Shown in pieces: positions 25,813-34,446 of a stretch of DNA of 64,000 nt. The notes beneath the pieces are model-generated. The model worked only from the letters and a program-made list of their open reading frames with translations. It was not told the origin of the DNA and made no database searches. Both the position numbers and the translations under genes were made by a program. Each line of letters opens with the position of its first letter. The first letter of the stretch is position 1. This stretch comes from Chlorobiota bacterium (GTDB lineage Bacteria; Bacteroidota; Ignavibacteria; Kapaibacteriales; NICIL-2): the NCBI GenBank assembly GCA_026415505.1, contig JAOAGY010000003.1, forward strand, positions 16,334 through 80,333, read 5' to 3'.

Positions 25813-27233
25813 ATCGCCCCCGGCAACCGCTTCTCGTTGTCGATCTGGACGAAACGTTTTTGCGAACCGATCTGGTCTGGGAAGCCCTCAGCCAATTAGC
25901 GCGACGCAAGCCCCATTTGCTGCTGCTTGTTCCGTTGATGTTTCTTCGCGGGCGCGTTCGGTTCAAGCATTGGATCGACCGTCACGTCGAACTCGATCTC
26001 GACGCGATGCCGCGCAACGACGCCGTCGAGCGATTCGTCCGCAGTGCAAAAGCCGATGGGCGCACCGTCGTGTTGGCGACGGCATCGCTGCGACGCTGGG
26101 TGGAACACTGGGCACAGCAGCTCGGCTGTTTCGACCACGTACTCGGCACCGACACGATCAACCTCCGCGGCAAAGCAAAGCTCGAACGCATCCGTGCAGA
26201 ATTCGACGGCTGCGAGTTCGACTACGTCGGCAACAGCGGTGCCGACGTTCCCTTGTGGCGAGCGGCACGTGCTGCGTTCGTCGCCGGTGACCGCCGCCGC
26301 TACGAGCGTCGCATCGGCAAACCATTCGCCGGCGAATTTCCCGTCGAGCGTCCGACGATTGCCGATTGGCTCGGTCAGCTTCGCATCGAGCAGTGGAGCA
26401 AAAATTTGCTCGTGCTCGTGCCGCTCATGCTCGCGCACCGGATCGGCGATCCGGCAGCGCTCGGTGCGGGACTGGTGGCAGCGCTGCTTTTGAGCATCGC
26501 AGCATCGGCGCTCTACGTGTTCAACGACATCCTCGACCTCGAACGCGATCGAGCGCATCCCGCCAAGCGCAATCGTCCGCTGGCGCGCGGCATCGTACCG
26601 CTTCGCCACGCGTGGATCGCGGTCGGTATCGGTAGTGTCGCTTCCATCGTCGCTGCTTCGCTTGTGTTGCCGAGTGCTGCGCTGATCGTGTTGCTTTTGT
26701 ACGCGACGGTGTCGGCGGGATATTCGCTCGCCTTCAAACACATCGCAGTGGTTGACATCATCGTGCTCGGTGGATTGTACACGTTGCGCATCATCCTCGG
26801 CGGAGTCGCGACGGGAACGGAAATCTCGACGTGGCTGCTCGGCTTTGCATTCGTGTTTTTCACTGGCTTGGCACTGCTCAAGCGCCACAGCGAAGCTGTC
26901 CACGCTCGCTCGAGCGGGCACCGGTTCGATAGTGTTCGACCGTACGACGACCGCGACGAACCGTTTCTCCTGGCTGCAGGTATCGCCACCAGCGCGATGG
27001 CAGCGGTGATTTTGATCCTCTACCTGACCAGCGAGCGCGTGCGCCAACTCTACAGCCATCCGGAGCGGCTCTGGGCGGTGCTGCCACTGGTGTTGCTGTG
27101 GACAATGCGCATGTGGCGGCTGTCGGTGCGCGGAGAACTATCGAGCGATCCGCTCAGCGCCGCATTGCGCGATCGGGCAAGTCTTGCGATCGCTGTCGCG
27201 GTCGTTGCGATCGTGACGATTCTCGCACGCTGA
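25809..27233 (+). CDS. HAD phosphatase-UbiA prenyltransferase fusion (DPPR-synthase-like)
   Basis: A 474-residue two-domain protein. Residues ~8-175 form a HAD hydrolase with DLDET (motif I), TAS (motif II), Lys in GKAKLERI and GNSGADVP (motif IV). Residues ~185-474 form a UbiA prenyltransferase with eight or nine membrane segments, the first Asp-rich motif NDILDLERD and the second region YSLAFKHIAVVDIIVLGGLY. The UbiA part resembles decaprenyl-phosphate phosphoribosyltransferase, which attaches 5-phosphoribose to a polyprenyl phosphate. The HAD part could then remove the 5-phosphate, a separate protein's job in mycobacteria. This is inferred from the DprE1/DprE2-like genes that follow at once (4-nt gap). 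Another UbiA substrate cannot be excluded. Confidence 0.8.
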   Translation: MNRPRQPLLVVDLDETFLRTDLVWEALSQLARRKPHLLLLVPLMFLRGRVRFKHWIDRHVELDLDAMPRNDAVERFVRSAKADGRTVVLATASLRRWVEHWAQQLGCFDHVLGTDTINLRGKAKLERIRAEFDGCEFDYVGNSGADVPLWRAARAAFVAGDRRRYERRIGKPFAGEFPVERPTIADWLGQLRIEQWSKNLLVLVPLMLAHRIGDPAALGAGLVAALLLSIAASALYVFNDILDLERDRAHPAKRNRPLARGIVPLRHAWIAVGIGSVASIVAASLVLPSAALIVLLLYATVSAGYSLAFKHIAVVDIIVLGGLYTLRIILGGVATGTEISTWLLGFAFVFFTGLALLKRHSEAVHARSSGHRFDSVRPYDDRDEPFLLAAGIATSAMAAVILILYLTSERVRQLYSHPERLWAVLPLVLLWTMRMWRLSVRGELSSDPLSAALRDRASLAIAVAVVAIVTILAR

Positions 27234-27237
27234 GGCA

Positions 27238-28527
27238 ATGAGCATACGTTCGTGGACTGGACTGCCGCCCGCTGTATCGTCGCATGCGGTCCCTCTGCAC
27301 TGGACCGGCGAAAATCCCTTCGATGGAATCGCCGGAACGCTATTGGCGCGCGGCTGCGGTCGGAGCTACGGCGACGTGTGCTTGCCGTGCGAGACCGCTC
27401 TTGTGTGCACACCGTGCGACCGGATTCGCTGGTTCGATCGCGAGCGCGGTATCGTCCGCACCGAAGCCGGAGCGACTCTCGGCGACATTCTCCGCACCAC
27501 GATACCGGCAGGTTGGACACTGCCGGTTCTGCCGGGGACCGAACATGTGACCGTCGGCGGGGCAATTGCAAACGACATTCACGGCAAAAGCCATCACTGG
27601 GCAGGCACGTTCGGTCGGTGGGTCGAACGCTTCGAACTGATCCGCTCCGACGGACGCTATCTCTGCACGCCGAACGACAACGCCGAACTCTTCGCCGCAA
27701 CGATCGGCGGACTCGGATTGACCGGAATCGTTGCCTGGGCTGAGCTTCGACTCGTGCCGGCGCGTTCGGCGTGGATGGCAACACAAAACATTCCCTTTTC
27801 CTCGCTCGACGAGTTTTTCGAAATCGGCTCGCGGCTCGAACGCAGCGCCGAATACGTCGTCGGTTGGTGCGATCTATCGGAGCCAGGAAGCATTCGCGGG
27901 ATTCTTCATGCATCGTCCTTCTGCGAAGGCGATCGTCGCACACGCACACCATCGCCGCGTTTCGATCGTGCGCCGTCGCTGCCGTTTTCGATGTGGTCTC
28001 GACCGTTGATTCGGCTTGCCAATGCTGCGCGGCACTGGTCACGATCGCAGCGTCCGACCGCGCGGGAGCACTACACCCAGGTGTTTTTCCCGCTCGACCG
28101 CATTCCGTGGAATCGCCTTTTCGGACGGCGTGGCTTTTATCAGCTTCAAGCAGTCGTGCCGGCTCGCATCGAACGCGAAGGAATCGCCGAGATATGCCGA
28201 CGATTGTGGCATGCACGCATTCCACTACCGCTGTGTGTGCTCAAACGATTCGGATCGATCGCCTCGCCGGGCTGGTTGTCGTTCCCGATCGCCGGAACGA
28301 GCATTGCCGTGGACGTACCGAACACATCTCGGGCACGAGCGGCATTGGGAACCATCATCGCCGACGTCGCTCGAATCGGCGGGCGCGTTTATCCAGCCAA
28401 AGACGCACTGATGACAGCCGAGCAATTTCAGCGCATGTATCCCGATTGGCAGCGGCTCGATCGTGTGCGCGACCTGCGCTGCTGCTCGCAATTTTGGAAG
28501 CGGGTCACACAGAGGACGTCGCAATGA
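27238..28527 (+). CDS. dprE1: DprE1-like FAD oxidase (polyprenyl-phospho-ribose 2'-oxidase)
   Basis: A 429-residue FAD-binding type 4 (PCMH) oxidoreductase. Hallmarks of the DprE1 family are ARGCGRSYGD (about residues 38-47), LPGTEHVTVGGAIANDIHGK (about 99-118) and VLKRFGS near the C-terminal third. DprE1 oxidises C2 of polyprenylphosphoryl-beta-D-ribose to a keto intermediate, the first step of epimerisation to the arabinose donor. It sits between a DPPR-synthase-like UbiA and a DprE2-like reductase, with a 4-nt gap and an ATGA overlap, which fits a complete pathway. The acceptor polymer is not known. Confidence 0.83.
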   Translation: MSIRSWTGLPPAVSSHAVPLHWTGENPFDGIAGTLLARGCGRSYGDVCLPCETALVCTPCDRIRWFDRERGIVRTEAGATLGDILRTTIPAGWTLPVLPGTEHVTVGGAIANDIHGKSHHWAGTFGRWVERFELIRSDGRYLCTPNDNAELFAATIGGLGLTGIVAWAELRLVPARSAWMATQNIPFSSLDEFFEIGSRLERSAEYVVGWCDLSEPGSIRGILHASSFCEGDRRTRTPSPRFDRAPSLPFSMWSRPLIRLANAARHWSRSQRPTAREHYTQVFFPLDRIPWNRLFGRRGFYQLQAVVPARIEREGIAEICRRLWHARIPLPLCVLKRFGSIASPGWLSFPIAGTSIAVDVPNTSRARAALGTIIADVARIGGRVYPAKDALMTAEQFQRMYPDWQRLDRVRDLRCCSQFWKRVTQRTSQ

Positions 28528-29276
28528 AACTCGACTCGATTCTCATCGTCGGCGCTACCTCGGCAATTGCCGAAGCGACAGCGCGCGAGCTGATCGGTAC
28601 ATGCCGGGCATTTGTGCTCGCAGCACGCAATCGCGAGCGGCTCGACGCAGTGGCGAGCGATCTCCGAAGCAGAGGAGCAGATGCGGTTTTCACGCTCGAC
28701 TACGACGCGCAGCGCGACGTCGAGCGCGATGTGGTCGCCGACGCCGAACGCCTGCTCGGCACAGTGCCCGATGCTGTGCTCATCGCGCATGCTGTGTTGC
28801 CGCGCCACGAAGACGTCGTTTGCGATGCGAAGTACGCTCGCTCTGTGCTCGACATCAACACCGTGTCGGTGCTTGTGCTTTGCACGCACGTTTGCCGCCA
28901 TTTCGAGTGGCGCGGCAGTGGGATGCTCGCTGTGATCAGCTCCGTCGCTGCCGATCGCGGGCGCCGACGCAACTTTCTCTACGCTGCATCGAAAGCAGCG
29001 CTCGATGTGTATCTCGACGGCTTGCGATTGCGGTGGATGGCAACGTCGCCTGCTCTGCGTGTGCTGACGATCAAGCCCGGCTACGTGCGAACGCCGATGA
29101 CTGCGCATTTGGAGAACATGCCACTGGCTGCGCAGCCGCAACGTGTCGGCAGAACCATTGCGCGACTCCTTCGGCGCGGCGATTGCGGTCGTCGGTACAT
29201 TCCGTGGTGGTGGCGACTGGTGATGGGCGTCGTGCGCCGTCTGCCCGATCGTGTGCTGGTCTCGGTGCAGCAGTAG
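28524..29276 (+). CDS. dprE2: DprE2-like short-chain reductase
   Basis: A 250-residue SDR. The nucleotide-binding start is ILIVGATSAIAEATAREL; the catalytic set includes Ser in SSVAAD and Tyr-x-x-x-Lys in YAASK. DprE2 reduces the 2-keto intermediate to polyprenylphosphoryl-arabinose with NADH/NADPH. The C-terminal part (YIPWWWRLVMGVVRRLPDRV) is an amphipathic or membrane-associating tail, also seen in DprE2 homologues. It overlaps dprE1 by ATGA and ends the operon, 41 nt before a convergent gene. Confidence 0.83.
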   Translation: MKLDSILIVGATSAIAEATARELIGTCRAFVLAARNRERLDAVASDLRSRGADAVFTLDYDAQRDVERDVVADAERLLGTVPDAVLIAHAVLPRHEDVVCDAKYARSVLDINTVSVLVLCTHVCRHFEWRGSGMLAVISSVAADRGRRRNFLYAASKAALDVYLDGLRLRWMATSPALRVLTIKPGYVRTPMTAHLENMPLAAQPQRVGRTIARLLRRGDCGRRYIPWWWRLVMGVVRRLPDRVLVSVQQ

Positions 29277-29317
29277 TAGCATGGCGCGTCACTGCGGGGG
29301 ATGCGATCGGACCGAAC

Positions 29318-31144
29318 TCATCGGTCGTTGTATAACCGCGCCAGTCGATCGCGTGCAGCCATGTTGCTCCGGTCGAGACCGATCGCCGCACGATAGCACT
29401 CGGCGGCGCGACGACGATCGTGCGATACCACTGCATCTCCTGTCCGCACGTATGCCAACGATGCCAGCGCAGCCAATCCACGGTCGAGTCGCTCGGTATC
29501 GTATCGCTGGGCACCTTCCATGAGCTGCTGGGGTTCGACCATCGTCGGCAGTGGCGGAATCTGCCCACCTGCTCCGACCAGCGCGACAGTAGCGCCGTAG
29601 GGTCGGACGTCGAATGCAGAAGCCAATTCCGGCTCGGTCTCGATCACTTCCGGTGTGGCGAACCAATAGCGATCGGGGTTACGCTCGGCAAGGGCGCGAA
29701 GCAGCGCAACGAATGCACGTTGAATCTGGTTGTATCGCTCTTTCGGCATCCGTCCGGACTCGAACTCTTCCAGCAGTGGCATGTAGGCAGCGATCTCTGT
29801 CGAACATCGCCGGATCGGCTCGCCGTACCACCGTTCCAGTTGATGGACGTACCATGTACGCCTGAGGAGTTCCTTCTCGACGAGCACGATGTCGCGCCGA
29901 TAGCCTTCGACCTGTTGCAGATACCAGAATGCCGAGCAGAAGTAGTCCCACTGCTGAGAGAAGACGATGCTACCTTTCGGCAGCGGCTCAACAACGAGGC
30001 GGACGTAGTCGCGAACCAGGCGATGTGCGTGCAAGTCATTGACACGCCAGTTCCACACGGTGTAGGCGAGCGGCAGCAAGACCACAATGCCACGCACGAA
30101 GCGGTATCGCCAGAGCGCAGCAATCCCGACGGCTGCCGCCAGCGACAATGCGACGAACGCCGATACGAAGTACGGCTCGATGTCGTGAATGCTGTAGTTG
30201 ATCACATAGCCGACGCACACGACCGCCATCAGTACCAGCAAGAGAGCGATCGGGCGATTTCGCCGCCAGAGAATCCACAAGCCCCACAATGAGAACGGCA
30301 ATGCAGCGTTCGGCAGCAAGAGCTTCCAGAACACCGCCAGTTGTTGCCGCCACCCACCGCTGAACATCCACACCGAATACTGCTTACCCGACACATGGTA
30401 CCAGAACTTGTCGAAGCTGCGATGGACCTCGCCCCAGTCGAAAATCGGTCCGGATGCGCTCCGCAGCGGCAAATAGACATAGAGCAGTGCACACGAAATC
30501 ACCATCACTGCTGGCAAGGCAAGTTCTCGGACACGCTCGGCGAAACTGCCGCGACCGAGCAACAGCGCCATCACCAGAACGCCCGGCAGCAGAACGATGC
30601 TCGATAGATGATTCGTAAAGCACAGCCCCAACACCAGTGCAGCAATCACCATCTGCCGACGGCGGCGCGAGTTCTCCCAACGTACCAGCATGTGGATCAA
30701 AAGCACCACCAACAGAACTTGCAGCGCATGAACTTCGAGACTGAGTGCCTGCGCCCAGATCGTCCGTGCTGTTGCAAACAGCAGTGCTGCTATCGCCGCA
30801 ACGACTCGAACCGCCGCCGAATCGAGCGTTACCACCCGACCCACCAGATGCAAGGACGTTCGATGCACCACCGCAACAGCGCTGGCACCGAGCACAGTCA
30901 TGAGCAGGTTCAACTTCGCAATCGGCAACAGCAGTGGTAGCGGAAGCACATGCCATAGATATCCCACAAGCGTAAACAACGGGTAGCCGGTCGGGTGCGC
31001 CACGCCGAGCGTTGCACACACCCCAGCCAACTCGCCACAGTCGGTGTAGTACACATCCGGTGCCGCTGTCAGCCGATACAGCACTAATGCGACCGTGCTA
31101 ACAGCGACCGTATCCAGCCATCGCAGATCGAGCCGTGAGTGCAT
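29318..31144 (-). CDS. DUF2723 polytopic membrane protein (GT-C/GT117-like) with TPR tail
   Basis: A 608-residue protein. The N-terminus carries the family signature YTDCGELAGVCATLGVAHPT-GYPLF with the Asp and Glu of the first periplasmic loop. About ten membrane helices follow (to ~residue 400), then a soluble C-terminal part with a TPR-like end (AAECYRAAIGLDRSNMAARD). DUF2723 proteins resemble protein O-mannosyltransferases and are thought to be lipid-dependent glycosyltransferases in Bacteroidota. It is convergent with the DprE1/DprE2 operon, so it could use its polyprenyl-linked sugar, but this is only suggestive. A near-consensus GATATTTG -7 element at 31176-31183 precedes it. Confidence 0.8.
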   Translation of the reverse strand: MHSRLDLRWLDTVAVSTVALVLYRLTAAPDVYYTDCGELAGVCATLGVAHPTGYPLFTLVGYLWHVLPLPLLLPIAKLNLLMTVLGASAVAVVHRTSLHLVGRVVTLDSAAVRVVAAIAALLFATARTIWAQALSLEVHALQVLLVVLLIHMLVRWENSRRRRQMVIAALVLGLCFTNHLSSIVLLPGVLVMALLLGRGSFAERVRELALPAVMVISCALLYVYLPLRSASGPIFDWGEVHRSFDKFWYHVSGKQYSVWMFSGGWRQQLAVFWKLLLPNAALPFSLWGLWILWRRNRPIALLLVLMAVVCVGYVINYSIHDIEPYFVSAFVALSLAAAVGIAALWRYRFVRGIVVLLPLAYTVWNWRVNDLHAHRLVRDYVRLVVEPLPKGSIVFSQQWDYFCSAFWYLQQVEGYRRDIVLVEKELLRRTWYVHQLERWYGEPIRRCSTEIAAYMPLLEEFESGRMPKERYNQIQRAFVALLRALAERNPDRYWFATPEVIETEPELASAFDVRPYGATVALVGAGGQIPPLPTMVEPQQLMEGAQRYDTERLDRGLAALASLAYVRTGDAVVSHDRRRAAECYRAAIGLDRSNMAARDRLARLYNDR

Positions 31145-31175
31145 GATCCTGCAATGATTCGATCGTCATCCTGCA

Positions 31176-31183
31176 CAAATATC
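31176..31183 (-). promoter_or_regulatory. near-consensus -7 element GATATTTG before the DUF2723 gene
   Basis: Minus-strand GATATTTG differs from TAnnTTTG only at the first position and lies 32 nt before the ATG at 31144. The same 8-mer occurs before the lipoprotein gene at 55722-55715. Confidence 0.4.
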
Positions 31184-31237
31184 TGGCGTGCAGGATACAC
31201 TTTCCCGCTCCGAGCAAACGAGCCAATATCGGCTCTC

Positions 31238-31252
31238 TGGCACAGAACTTGA
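31238..31252 (+). promoter_or_regulatory. sigma-54-like -24/-12 sequence before flgB
   Basis: TGGCAC-AGAAC-TTGA resembles the sigma-54 consensus TGGCAC-N5-TTGC with one mismatch at the -12 C. It ends 40 nt before the flgB ATG. No TAnnTTTG element is seen on the plus strand here. Sigma-54 control of rod and switch genes is common in other phyla, but one mismatch in a key dinucleotide keeps confidence low. Confidence 0.35.
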
Positions 31253-31291
31253 GGAGATACGCTGTGGAACTCACAACGTATCGGATGCGCC

Positions 31292-31714
31292 ATGGACGTG
31301 CGCGATTATTTGTTCCGCGAAAAACTGCCGCTGATGAGCACGGCACTGGAAGCCTACGCGCTGCGGCAACGCACCATCGCCAAAAACATCGCCAACGCTA
31401 CCACGCCGGGCTATCGTCCCGAGCGCGTGCGCTTCGAGGAAGAATTCCTCCAGAGCGAGATGATGCTCCGCGGCACCCGCACCGACGAGCAACACGTGAG
31501 CATCGGTCCGCCCCTCGATAGCGAAGCCCGACCCCAGCGGGAAGATGCCCCCGTACCGAAACCGGAAGTCTATTTCGCCGGCGAGTCGCACGTCAACGTG
31601 GACAAAGAAATGGGCGAGCTGGCGAAAAATCAAATTCGCTTCCGCTTGGTTGCTCGCCTGGCGCAGCGCTACTTCTCCGGATTGCAGCAAGCCATCAAAG
31701 GTACACCACAATAA
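31292..31714 (+). CDS. flgB: flagellar basal-body rod protein FlgB
   Basis: A 140-residue proximal rod protein, close to the usual ~138. The N-terminal segment LRQRTIAKNIANATTPGYRP is the flagellar rod-family signature. The central part is Pro- and charge-rich and the C-terminal helix ends in KNQIRFRLVARLAQRYFSGL. It starts the flagellar gene run; flgC follows 11 nt later. Confidence 0.95.
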   Translation: MDVRDYLFREKLPLMSTALEAYALRQRTIAKNIANATTPGYRPERVRFEEEFLQSEMMLRGTRTDEQHVSIGPPLDSEARPQREDAPVPKPEVYFAGESHVNVDKEMGELAKNQIRFRLVARLAQRYFSGLQQAIKGTPQ

Positions 31715-31725
31715 CCCGATCGGCT

Positions 31726-32214
31726 ATGGCAAGCGAAAACATTTTTTCGGCGTTCGAATTCAGTGCGCAGGGACTGAGCGTCCAGCGCATGCGACTGTCG
31801 GCGGTCGCCAAAAACATCGCCAACGCCGACACCACACGCGACGAACGCGGTCAGGTCTATCGCCGCGAAGTCGTCGTCGTGCGGGCGCTCCAGCGCAACC
31901 AGTTCGACGATCTCTTGCAGCAGTCGTTGCCCCTGGCGCGCAGCGCGCCATCGCACGTGGATCCCGAAACGCCTGGTCTGCGTCCGCCCGACGATCGCAT
32001 CCTCAAGGCACAAGTGGCGCGCGACAATTCGCCGCCACGCTTGGTGTACGACCCGACGCATCCGGACGCCGACGCCGAAGGCTACGTTCGCATGCCGAAC
32101 GTCAACGTCGTCACCGAAATGGTCGAGATGATTTCGGCGCAGCGTGCCTTCGAAGCCAACACGGGCGTGATCAGCGCCGCAAAGAACATCGCTCGCGATT
32201 CACTCGACATCTGA
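31726..32214 (+). CDS. flgC: flagellar basal-body rod protein FlgC
   Basis: A 162-residue rod protein, longer than the common ~135. It has the N-terminal rod signature LSAVAKNIANADTTRDERGQ and a C-terminal block (GYVRMPNVNVVTEMVEMISA, then QRAFEANTGVISAAKNIARD) typical of FlgC. The extra length is in the central loop. The start context GATCGGCTATGGC is nearly repeated at fliE. The next ORF begins 4 nt after its stop. Confidence 0.95.
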   Translation: MASENIFSAFEFSAQGLSVQRMRLSAVAKNIANADTTRDERGQVYRREVVVVRALQRNQFDDLLQQSLPLARSAPSHVDPETPGLRPPDDRILKAQVARDNSPPRLVYDPTHPDADAEGYVRMPNVNVVTEMVEMISAQRAFEANTGVISAAKNIARDSLDI

Positions 32215-32218
32215 TGCC

Positions 32219-32428
32219 ATGAACCTGCGTGCAATCGCTGCATATCAGCAAGCGGCTCCTGCCGAGACGGCGTTCCACCAGCGTCGCACTGCCGAACAGC
32301 ATGCCCGGCAACAACAGCCGATGCAACAATCACCGGCACTGGCAGCTCCGCTCGTCGTCGAGCAATTCACGCGCAACGGACAGCCCCAGCGCATCGCGCT
32401 CGGTGTTTACCTGGACAAACGAGTCTAA
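32219..32428 (+). CDS. small hypothetical protein in the flagellar operon
   Basis: A 69-residue protein, Gln- and Ala-rich (AAYQQAAPAETAFHQRRTAE), ending in GQPQRIALGVYLDKRV. It fills the flgC-fliE gap exactly: 4 nt after flgC and 18 nt before fliE, on the same strand. That makes it a likely real gene. It has no signal peptide or membrane segment. I do not recognise a family; a small chaperone or an export-related protein is possible but unsupported. Confidence 0.55.
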   Translation: MNLRAIAAYQQAAPAETAFHQRRTAEQHARQQQPMQQSPALAAPLVVEQFTRNGQPQRIALGVYLDKRV

Positions 32429-32446
32429 CATTTCCAGCGATCGGCT

Positions 32447-32755
32447 ATGGCAGGTATCGCACCACTCGACTCGCTTCTGCAACAACCGCCGGCAACAGGT
32501 GCGCCGCAGCAGCCGGCACGCACCGCGCCGCAAGGACCGACCTTCGACGACACGCTCCGCCAGTTCGTCGAAAGCGTCAACCAGCTGCAACACGAAAGCG
32601 GCGATAAAAGCGCGCGTTTCATCAAAGGCGAGGCAGTTGACTTGCACGATGTGATGATCGCTGCCGAAAAAGCCAAGACCAGCTTCCAGCTTCTGATGGA
32701 GCTGCGCAACAAAGCGCTCGATCTCTACCGCGAAGCGATGCGGATTCAAGTGTAA
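32447..32755 (+). CDS. fliE: flagellar hook-basal body protein FliE
   Basis: A 102-residue adaptor between MS-ring and rod, normal length (~104). The N-terminal part is Pro/Gln-rich and disordered. The conserved C-terminal helix contains DLHDVMIAAEKAKTSFQLLM and ELRNKALDLYREAMRIQV, which is diagnostic. It lies directly before fliF, the common order flgB-flgC-fliE-fliF. Confidence 0.95.
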   Translation: MAGIAPLDSLLQQPPATGAPQQPARTAPQGPTFDDTLRQFVESVNQLQHESGDKSARFIKGEAVDLHDVMIAAEKAKTSFQLLMELRNKALDLYREAMRIQV

Positions 32756-32780
32756 CCACTGCCCGACGGTGTAACAGGCT

Positions 32781-34442
32781 ATGGCTCTTCCTGCAGCGTT
32801 CGATCAAGCCAAGCAGTTCTGGAAGCAATTGCGCATGCCGCAGAAAGCGGCGATCATCGGCGCCGTCGCTGTTGCCATCGGCATCGTCGTCGCTGTCGTC
32901 GTCGCCTCGTCGTCGCAGCCGATGCAGGTCCTCTTCAGCGACCTCGATCCCAAGGATGCCGCGGCGATCGTCGAAAAACTCAAAGAGCAAAACATTCCCT
33001 ACGAGCTTGCCGACGGCGGCACGACGATCCGCGTTCCACAGCCGCAGGTGTACGACCTGAGGCTGGCGATGGCGCGCGAGGGATTGCCCGCCGGCAGCAC
33101 CGTCGGCTACGAAATTTTCGATCGCACCAATCTCGGCATGAGCGATTTCGTCCAGAAGCTCAACCACAAACGCGCGCTCGAAGGCGAGCTGCAAAAAACC
33201 ATCGCCAGCTTCGACGAAGTGCAAAAGGTGCGCGTGATGATCGTGCTGCCCGAAAAAGCACTGTTCGAGAAAGACCAAAAGAAGCCGACCGCTTCGGTGT
33301 TGCTCCATCTCAAAAGCGGTCGGAGTCTGAGCAAACTCAACATCGAGGGCATCCAAAATCTGGTAGCCAGCAGCGTCGAAGGTCTCAGCCCTGCCGACGT
33401 CACCGTCGTCGATCAGCACGGACAAATTTTGAGCCAAGCGCCGCGCGAAACCTCGACGCTGGCGGGCTTGACCGCAACGCAGTACGAGCAGCAGCAGAAA
33501 GTCGAAAGCTACTTGACCTCGCGCGTGCAATCGTTGCTCGACGGTGTGCTCGGTCCGGGCAACAGCGTCGTGCGTGTCAGCGCCGAACTCGATTTTACCC
33601 AGCGCGAGCAAACACGCGAGAACTACGATCCCGATGGTCAGGTCGTTCGCAGCGAAGAACGCATCGCCGAAGCACGTCGCTCGCAGGATTCGCTCGACTA
33701 TCCCGCCGTCAACAGCGAAAGCAACGCGACGAAAGTGCGCACCAACTACGAAATCTCGCGGACGATCGAGCGTATCGTCGGCGGCGTCGGGACGATCAAG
33801 CGTATCTCGGCATCGGTGCTGGTCAACGGCATCACCAAAGTCGTCGAGCAGGACGGCAAGAAAGTCGTCCAATACACGCCGCGCAGCCAGGAAGAGTTGC
33901 AAAAGCTCACGCAGATCGTGCGCAACGCGATCGGCTACGACCCCGAACGTAACGACCAAGTGAGCGTGGTCAACTTGCCGTTCGACACCACCGCACTGGA
34001 AGAACCGGAAGAAGAGCAGACGCTGTCGTTACCGAAGGGTGGGCTGGCGATCGGCATCACGGCATTGATTGCATTGGCGTTGGCGCTGTGGGCGCTGTGG
34101 CGCTTAGTGATGGCACCGCCGCTGCGGCGTCGGATCGAGGAAATCATTCTTCCACCCGCCGAAGAGCGGCTCCAATTGGCAACCGATGCGATGGCTCTTG
34201 CTCCGATAGAATCGCTTTCGCCGCCAGCTCAACCAGCCCAGTTGGAAGAACACCGCGAACGTTCGCCCTACGATGAACTCCGCGAGCGAGTCCGTGCCAA
34301 GCTCGATGCAGCCGGTAGCCAAGGACTCACCGAAGAGCAATTGCTCGTCGAGGAAATGAAAGAGCGCATCGCACAGTTCATTCGTGAGAACAACGCCGAT
34401 GCCGTCAAGCTGATTCAAAGCATGATCAATCAGGAGCACTGA
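32781..34442 (+). CDS. fliF: flagellar MS-ring protein FliF
   Basis: A 553-residue membrane ring protein. The N-terminal membrane segment (about residues 25-48) precedes the ring-building motif with PMQVLFSDLDPKDAAAIVEKL. Then comes the YscJ/FliF domain (ALEGELQKTIASFDEVQKVR, RVMIVLPEKALF). The second membrane segment is around residues 415-437 (LAIGITALIALALALWALW). The cytoplasmic C-terminal tail (DAVKLIQSMINQE) is the FliG-binding region. Length matches the family. Confidence 0.97.
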   Translation: MALPAAFDQAKQFWKQLRMPQKAAIIGAVAVAIGIVVAVVVASSSQPMQVLFSDLDPKDAAAIVEKLKEQNIPYELADGGTTIRVPQPQVYDLRLAMAREGLPAGSTVGYEIFDRTNLGMSDFVQKLNHKRALEGELQKTIASFDEVQKVRVMIVLPEKALFEKDQKKPTASVLLHLKSGRSLSKLNIEGIQNLVASSVEGLSPADVTVVDQHGQILSQAPRETSTLAGLTATQYEQQQKVESYLTSRVQSLLDGVLGPGNSVVRVSAELDFTQREQTRENYDPDGQVVRSEERIAEARRSQDSLDYPAVNSESNATKVRTNYEISRTIERIVGGVGTIKRISASVLVNGITKVVEQDGKKVVQYTPRSQEELQKLTQIVRNAIGYDPERNDQVSVVNLPFDTTALEEPEEEQTLSLPKGGLAIGITALIALALALWALWRLVMAPPLRRRIEEIILPPAEERLQLATDAMALAPIESLSPPAQPAQLEEHRERSPYDELRERVRAKLDAAGSQGLTEEQLLVEEMKERIAQFIRENNADAVKLIQSMINQEH

Positions 34443-34446
34443 GTCA

